Positions 24,221 to 26,910 of a stretch of 26,910 nt of DNA are shown in pieces. Below the pieces are notes generated by a model, which searched no databases, was not told where the DNA came from, and saw only the letters and a program-made list of their open reading frames with translations. How positions within the stretch are numbered: the stretch's first letter is position 1; the number at the start of each line of letters is the position of its first letter. The position numbers and the translations under genes were made by a program. Source of the stretch: an uncultured Bacteroides sp. (lineage in GTDB: Bacteria; Bacteroidota; Bacteroidia; Bacteroidales; UBA932); contig UREV01000026.1 in assembly GCA_900546925.1 (NCBI GenBank), positions 1 to 26,910 on the forward strand. The letters are read 5' to 3'.

Positions 24221-25581
24221 ACAAAATAATATTGACAGCTGTTTTGCTCGCGCCGATGGCCTGTTCTTCCGATAATGGGAAGACGGGCCCGGACGTGAAG
24301 CCTGTTGTACCTCCTGTCCAGAAGGAGACTGGGATAGAAATCGGCAAGGTGCTTCCTGCGTGGCAGAAAGGTGAAATGGATATCCATTTTATCAACACTA
24401 CGACAGGGGAGTGCGCCTTTCTGATTATGCCTGACGGTACGCAGATGCTTATCGATGCTGCCAGTTCGCTTATATCCACTAATTCAAATGGCAGTACGAC
24501 TAATACCGGCATCCGTTCCAGATGGGACCCCACCAAGACCGGCACGCGCGGTTCTATGTTGATAGCCAATTACTTGAAGAAGTGTATGGCGTGGACTGGA
24601 AATGGTACCATAGATTATATTGTGAACACGCATTTGCATAATGACCATTTCGGAGATTGCAATTCGTCGCTTCCTGTTTCCGGAAATTCCTCTACTTATC
24701 GCCTGAACGGTATTCCGGAGATTCTGGATTTGTTCCCTGTTTCCAAGGTTGTCGACCGCGGGTGGCCGTCCTATGACTACCCATTCGATATGCAAACCCT
24801 TGCGAGCAATAAGGCTGCTGTTAAGAATTATGTCAATGCCGTAAAATGGCATGTGGAAAACAAGGGCCTTAAGGCGGAACTTTTCAAGGCCGGTGTTACA
24901 AATCAGATAGTTCCGAGGACTTCGGAATATGATGTCACTGTCAGAAATGTCGCTGTGAACGGTGAAATTTGGACAGGAAACGGCACTGATACTAAGAAGA
25001 CCTTCCCTGAGAAAAAAGATATCGTCGTGGCTAACCCTGCGAAAATCGCCGGCACGGACAAATGTCCGGCTGAAAATATCTGTAGTTGTGTTATGAAGGT
25101 GTCTTATGGAAACTTCGATTTCTTCGCCGGAGGTGATTTGCAATATAACAGCAGGTCCAATTTTCCTTGGAAAGACGCTGAACTTCCATGCGCTAAAGCA
25201 GTAGGCAGGGTAGAGGTGATGAAAGCTGATCATCATGGTTCGGAGGCGACCAACAGTCCTGAAGCCCTGACAATCCTTTCTCCACAGGTAATCGTGGTAA
25301 ATTCTTGGGTGGATGTGCATCCTCGTACTTCCGTCATGGCTTCTATGGAGAAAACGCTTCCTGCCATGGATCTGTTCATCACTAATTTCTGTCGCGGTGA
25401 GCGTCCTTCAGGAGTGGATGATAAGGTTACAGAGGCAGAGGCATCCCGCGTGAAAGGTTACGATGGCAACATCGTCATCAGAGTGGTAGACGGCGGCAAG
25501 AAATACTACGTCGTAACCACTACAGACTCCGATGGCCAGATGACTGTAAAGAATATCTCCGGCCCGTATAACAGCCGATAG
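24208..25581 (+). CDS. Lipoprotein with ComEC-like metallo-beta-lactamase fold
   Basis: A 457-residue predicted lipoprotein with a signal peptide ending in MAC (C19) and a Gly/Pro/Lys linker (21-40). The MBL domain has THLHNDHFGD (H142, H144, D146, H147), GGDLQ (D310) and KADHHGS (H342, H343), the pattern of ComEC/Rec2-type MBL hydrolases, which often act on phosphodiesters. The insert at about 150-290 is long. A C-terminal strand segment (VRVVDGGKKYYVVTT) closes the protein. It is the last gene of the operon, overlapping the previous gene by 13 bp and followed by a terminator. Substrate unknown. Confidence 0.88.
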   Translation: MQRLNKIILTAVLLAPMACSSDNGKTGPDVKPVVPPVQKETGIEIGKVLPAWQKGEMDIHFINTTTGECAFLIMPDGTQMLIDAASSLISTNSNGSTTNTGIRSRWDPTKTGTRGSMLIANYLKKCMAWTGNGTIDYIVNTHLHNDHFGDCNSSLPVSGNSSTYRLNGIPEILDLFPVSKVVDRGWPSYDYPFDMQTLASNKAAVKNYVNAVKWHVENKGLKAELFKAGVTNQIVPRTSEYDVTVRNVAVNGEIWTGNGTDTKKTFPEKKDIVVANPAKIAGTDKCPAENICSCVMKVSYGNFDFFAGGDLQYNSRSNFPWKDAELPCAKAVGRVEVMKADHHGSEATNSPEALTILSPQVIVVNSWVDVHPRTSVMASMEKTLPAMDLFITNFCRGERPSGVDDKVTEAEASRVKGYDGNIVIRVVDGGKKYYVVTTTDSDGQMTVKNISGPYNSR

Positions 25582-25610
25582 GGTAGAATATACAATCACT
25601 AGACTTTAGT

Positions 25611-25653
25611 TTGCGGTCACAAATCTTGTATTGGTGGCCGCAATGCAATTTTT
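25611..25653 (+). terminator. Terminator of the SusCD operon
   Basis: TTGCGGTCAC (25611-25620) pairs with GTGGCCGCAA (25634-25643), ten pairs with one G-U, around a 13-nt loop; a run of five T follows at about 25649-25653. It lies 30 bp after the last gene of the operon. Confidence 0.75.
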
Positions 25654-25708
25654 CAAAACTTTTCTTGAGAGTATCATCAACTCTCATTGATAATGTTGCC
25701 TGTGCCAT
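25646..25708 (-). pseudogene. Truncated RelB/DinJ-family antitoxin
   Basis: The first 21 codons (MAQATLSMRVDDTLKKSFEK and one more) read as the N-terminal ribbon of a RelB/DinJ antitoxin, which binds DNA and its RelE/YafQ-type toxin. Similarity stops at about 25646, where the terminator hairpin of the neighbouring operon begins; the frame then stays open by chance to 25520 without family features. No toxin gene is present. A -7 box and a palindrome upstream are retained. Most likely a deletion remnant. Confidence 0.6.
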
Positions 25709-25733
25709 AGTTGTAGATCTTAATATGTATTGA

Positions 25734-25753
25734 CAAATATAATACGTTGTATT
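25734..25753 (-). promoter_or_regulatory. -7 box and palindrome of the antitoxin remnant
   Basis: TATATTTG on the minus strand (25734-25741) lies 26 bp upstream of the ATG at 25708. AATAC-GTT-GTATT (25741-25753) is a palindrome overlapping its upstream edge, the position expected for an autoregulatory antitoxin operator. Confidence 0.45.
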
Positions 25754-25978
25754 GTAATTTGTAAGGAATATGTCGAATTGAGTGGACATAACTTCCTGGA
25801 TTGACTGGTATCTCGATTGTATGATTCGCTCTATTGAGAGTGCAGAGGCGATGCTTTCGACCATCCTGAACAAAGACATCTTCTGGCAGAGTCATTCTCA
25901 GGATGTTATCAGCGACCGCCAGAAGCATGTGCTTAACACTTCTCCGGACTTCTCACCGGTGGCGGTGTTCACGTAGAA
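25754..25978. other. Non-coding or decayed stretch before the XRE remnant
   Basis: No recognisable gene. A plus-strand frame (25782-25976) is open but matches nothing I know; it may be decayed N-terminal sequence of the XRE-type gene that follows. Confidence 0.4.
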
Positions 25979-26093
25979 ATACTTGATATGGGCTGCAGCC
26001 AACAGTATGTTTCCAAGGTCCTCAAGGGGACAGGAGGACCTCTCCCTTGAGACCATATCAAAGATTGAAGCATGCCTTGGCATTCAGATTTTG
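25979..26093 (+). pseudogene. Frameshifted XRE-type helix-turn-helix remnant
   Basis: Two frames join into one recognisable helix-turn-helix piece. In the frame of 25988 it reads MGCSQQYVSKVLKG; after one extra base near 26030 it continues in the next frame as QEDLSLETISKIEACLGIQIL. This is the recognition helix and following helix of an XRE/HigA-like DNA-binding protein. The frame of the first part is stopped at 25934, so the N-terminus is lost as well. The open frame running from 25983 into the protease gene is this remnant fused by chance, not a real N-terminal extension. Confidence 0.65.
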
Positions 26094-26150
26094 CCGACAT
26101 CCGTGATGAAGAGCATTATACCGATAAATCGGAATTTTGCAGATTCAGCT

Positions 26151-26849
26151 ATGACAAAGTTTATATTGAACAGACCAGATGATTATCTGTCTTTATCAAA
26201 AAAGAGGATTATCGGCACCACACTGAAATGGTTCGTGATACTAATGGTTGGCGCGATTATGCTGAGAATAGCTTGCGTCGCTATTTATATGTCGATGGGT
26301 GTTAACCCGATGGATCTAACCAAGTTCGGTGGAGATCCCACCAATTATGTGGGGCATGCAACGTGGAAAGCATTACTAAAACTGATGGTGATCGCTCCAT
26401 TGGCGGAAGAGATTATGTTCCGACTGGGATTGTCTTTCAAGCGGCGAACTGTGGCCCTTTGGCTAGGTCTTCTCCCGATTGCCTGTGCCTATTACATGCA
26501 TAAGTGCCGTGTCTGGTACATCTTGTTGGGACTGGCCGCCGTGGGTGTGCTTATTTATTGGCTAATATGCCGTTTCACTACCGATGAACAATGGAAGGAG
26601 TGGCGCAAGAAGTACATCATTCCCGCCATGTGGATTTCCGCCATCGGATTCGGACTACTGCATTTCAGGGCCTTTTCCGTGCTGAACGGGCAAGTGCTTC
26701 CCTTTGCCCTTGCTACCATAATGGTCCCTATGGCCGGAGGCTGCGCCATCACATATGCCAGAGTCAATCTTGGATTCTGGTGGGGCGTTCTACTGCACTG
26801 CATAATCAATATTCCTGGTGTTTTGATGATTGTCTCGTCTATAATATAA
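26151..26849 (+). CDS. CPBP-family intramembrane metalloprotease
   Basis: A 232-residue membrane protein of the CPBP/CAAX-protease (Abi) family, with about six hydrophobic spans. The motifs are EEIMFR (E86, E87, R91), FGLLHF (H171) and LLHCIINI (H216, N220), all expected catalytic residues. Members process prenylated or peptide substrates, and some confer bacteriocin immunity; the role here is unknown. The start at 26151 is chosen because the 56 codons upstream in frame match an XRE-type remnant instead. GAATTTTG at 26132-26139 is a one-mismatch -7 box directly upstream, but would leave a leader of only about 6 nt. Confidence 0.85.
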   Translation: MTKFILNRPDDYLSLSKKRIIGTTLKWFVILMVGAIMLRIACVAIYMSMGVNPMDLTKFGGDPTNYVGHATWKALLKLMVIAPLAEEIMFRLGLSFKRRTVALWLGLLPIACAYYMHKCRVWYILLGLAAVGVLIYWLICRFTTDEQWKEWRKKYIIPAMWISAIGFGLLHFRAFSVLNGQVLPFALATIMVPMAGGCAITYARVNLGFWWGVLLHCIINIPGVLMIVSSII

Positions 26850-26892
26850 CTGGCGACTAAATTCCCATTTAACGAGCAGCTCATCTAAGATT

Positions 26893-26910
26893 ATGATAAC
26901 AGAAGAGGAG
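26893..26910 (+). CDS. Possible gene start cut by the window edge
   Basis: ATG followed by five codons (MITEEE) lies 43 bp after the protease stop and runs off the window. Too short to identify; recorded only as a possible partial gene. Confidence 0.25.

Noticed and set aside
24484..25320. 278-codon minus-strand frame opposite the MBL lipoprotein
   Set aside because: The plus-strand gene carries all metal motifs; the antisense frame has none.
25983..26150. N-terminal extension of the CPBP protease
   Set aside because: These codons read as the tail of an XRE-type protein after a one-base insertion, so the protease start was set at 26151.

Overview
The window reads as chromosomal DNA of a member of the Bacteroidota, most likely order Bacteroidales. 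The grounds are a SusC/SusD pair, FeoA fused to FeoB in one chain, BACON-domain lipoproteins, QueH, and repeated TAnnTTTG (-7) boxes at plausible distances upstream of starts on both strands. Most starts lack a strong Shine-Dalgarno sequence, which also fits. I cannot name a genus. No rRNA, tRNA, intact insertion sequence or CRISPR array was seen.

Layout. Positions 1-993 hold no credible gene. They contain a hairpin with a 9-bp tandem repeat in its loop (58-110), a long imperfect hairpin (175-275) and degenerate repeats with a 99-bp period (about 429-890). Positions 994-10099 are compact housekeeping DNA: a deoxynucleoside kinase (-) divergent from a glyoxalase-II-like hydrolase (+); an organophosphate:phosphate-type MFS transporter (-) divergent from a secreted SGNH hydrolase (+); an iron operon (-) of a LuxR-type regulator with a RIC/ScdA-like N-terminus followed by FeoAB; then QueH (+) and a YitT-family membrane protein (+). 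Convergent neighbours are packed tail to tail, with 7 bp between one pair and 23-bp overlaps in two others.

Positions 10077-25581 form the accessory heart of the window. A LacI-family repressor (-) is divergent from a nine-gene collinear run: FAD-dependent oxidoreductase, SSS sodium symporter, a secreted propeller-like/histidine-phosphatase fusion, a BACON lipoprotein, SusC, SusD, two uncharacterised proteins without signal peptides, and a lipoprotein with a ComEC-like metallo-beta-lactamase fold. Two near-identical palindromes, centred exactly 40 bp apart, flank the -7 box of this operon, and a hairpin with a T-run closes it at 25611-25653. There is no glycoside hydrolase or polysaccharide lyase. 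The visible extracytoplasmic hydrolases are a phosphatase and a metallohydrolase, so I infer a Sus-type uptake system for a phosphorylated or phosphoester-linked small molecule (inositol phosphates are one candidate) rather than for a polysaccharide.

Positions 25640-26150 look like a graveyard of toxin-antitoxin-type genes: the first 21 codons of a RelB/DinJ-like antitoxin (-) and a frameshifted piece of an XRE-type helix-turn-helix protein (+). A CPBP-family membrane protease (26151-26849) follows, and the first six codons of a possible further gene reach the window edge.

How the parts may work together: the repressor would keep the 14-kb operon off until an imported ligand releases it. Surface SusD/SusC would bring the substrate into the periplasm, the phosphatase fusion and perhaps the MBL-fold lipoprotein would strip it, the SSS symporter would carry the freed polyol or organic acid into the cytoplasm, and the FAD enzyme plus the two unknown proteins would act there. 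Family calls are firm; the substrate and this division of labour are inference.
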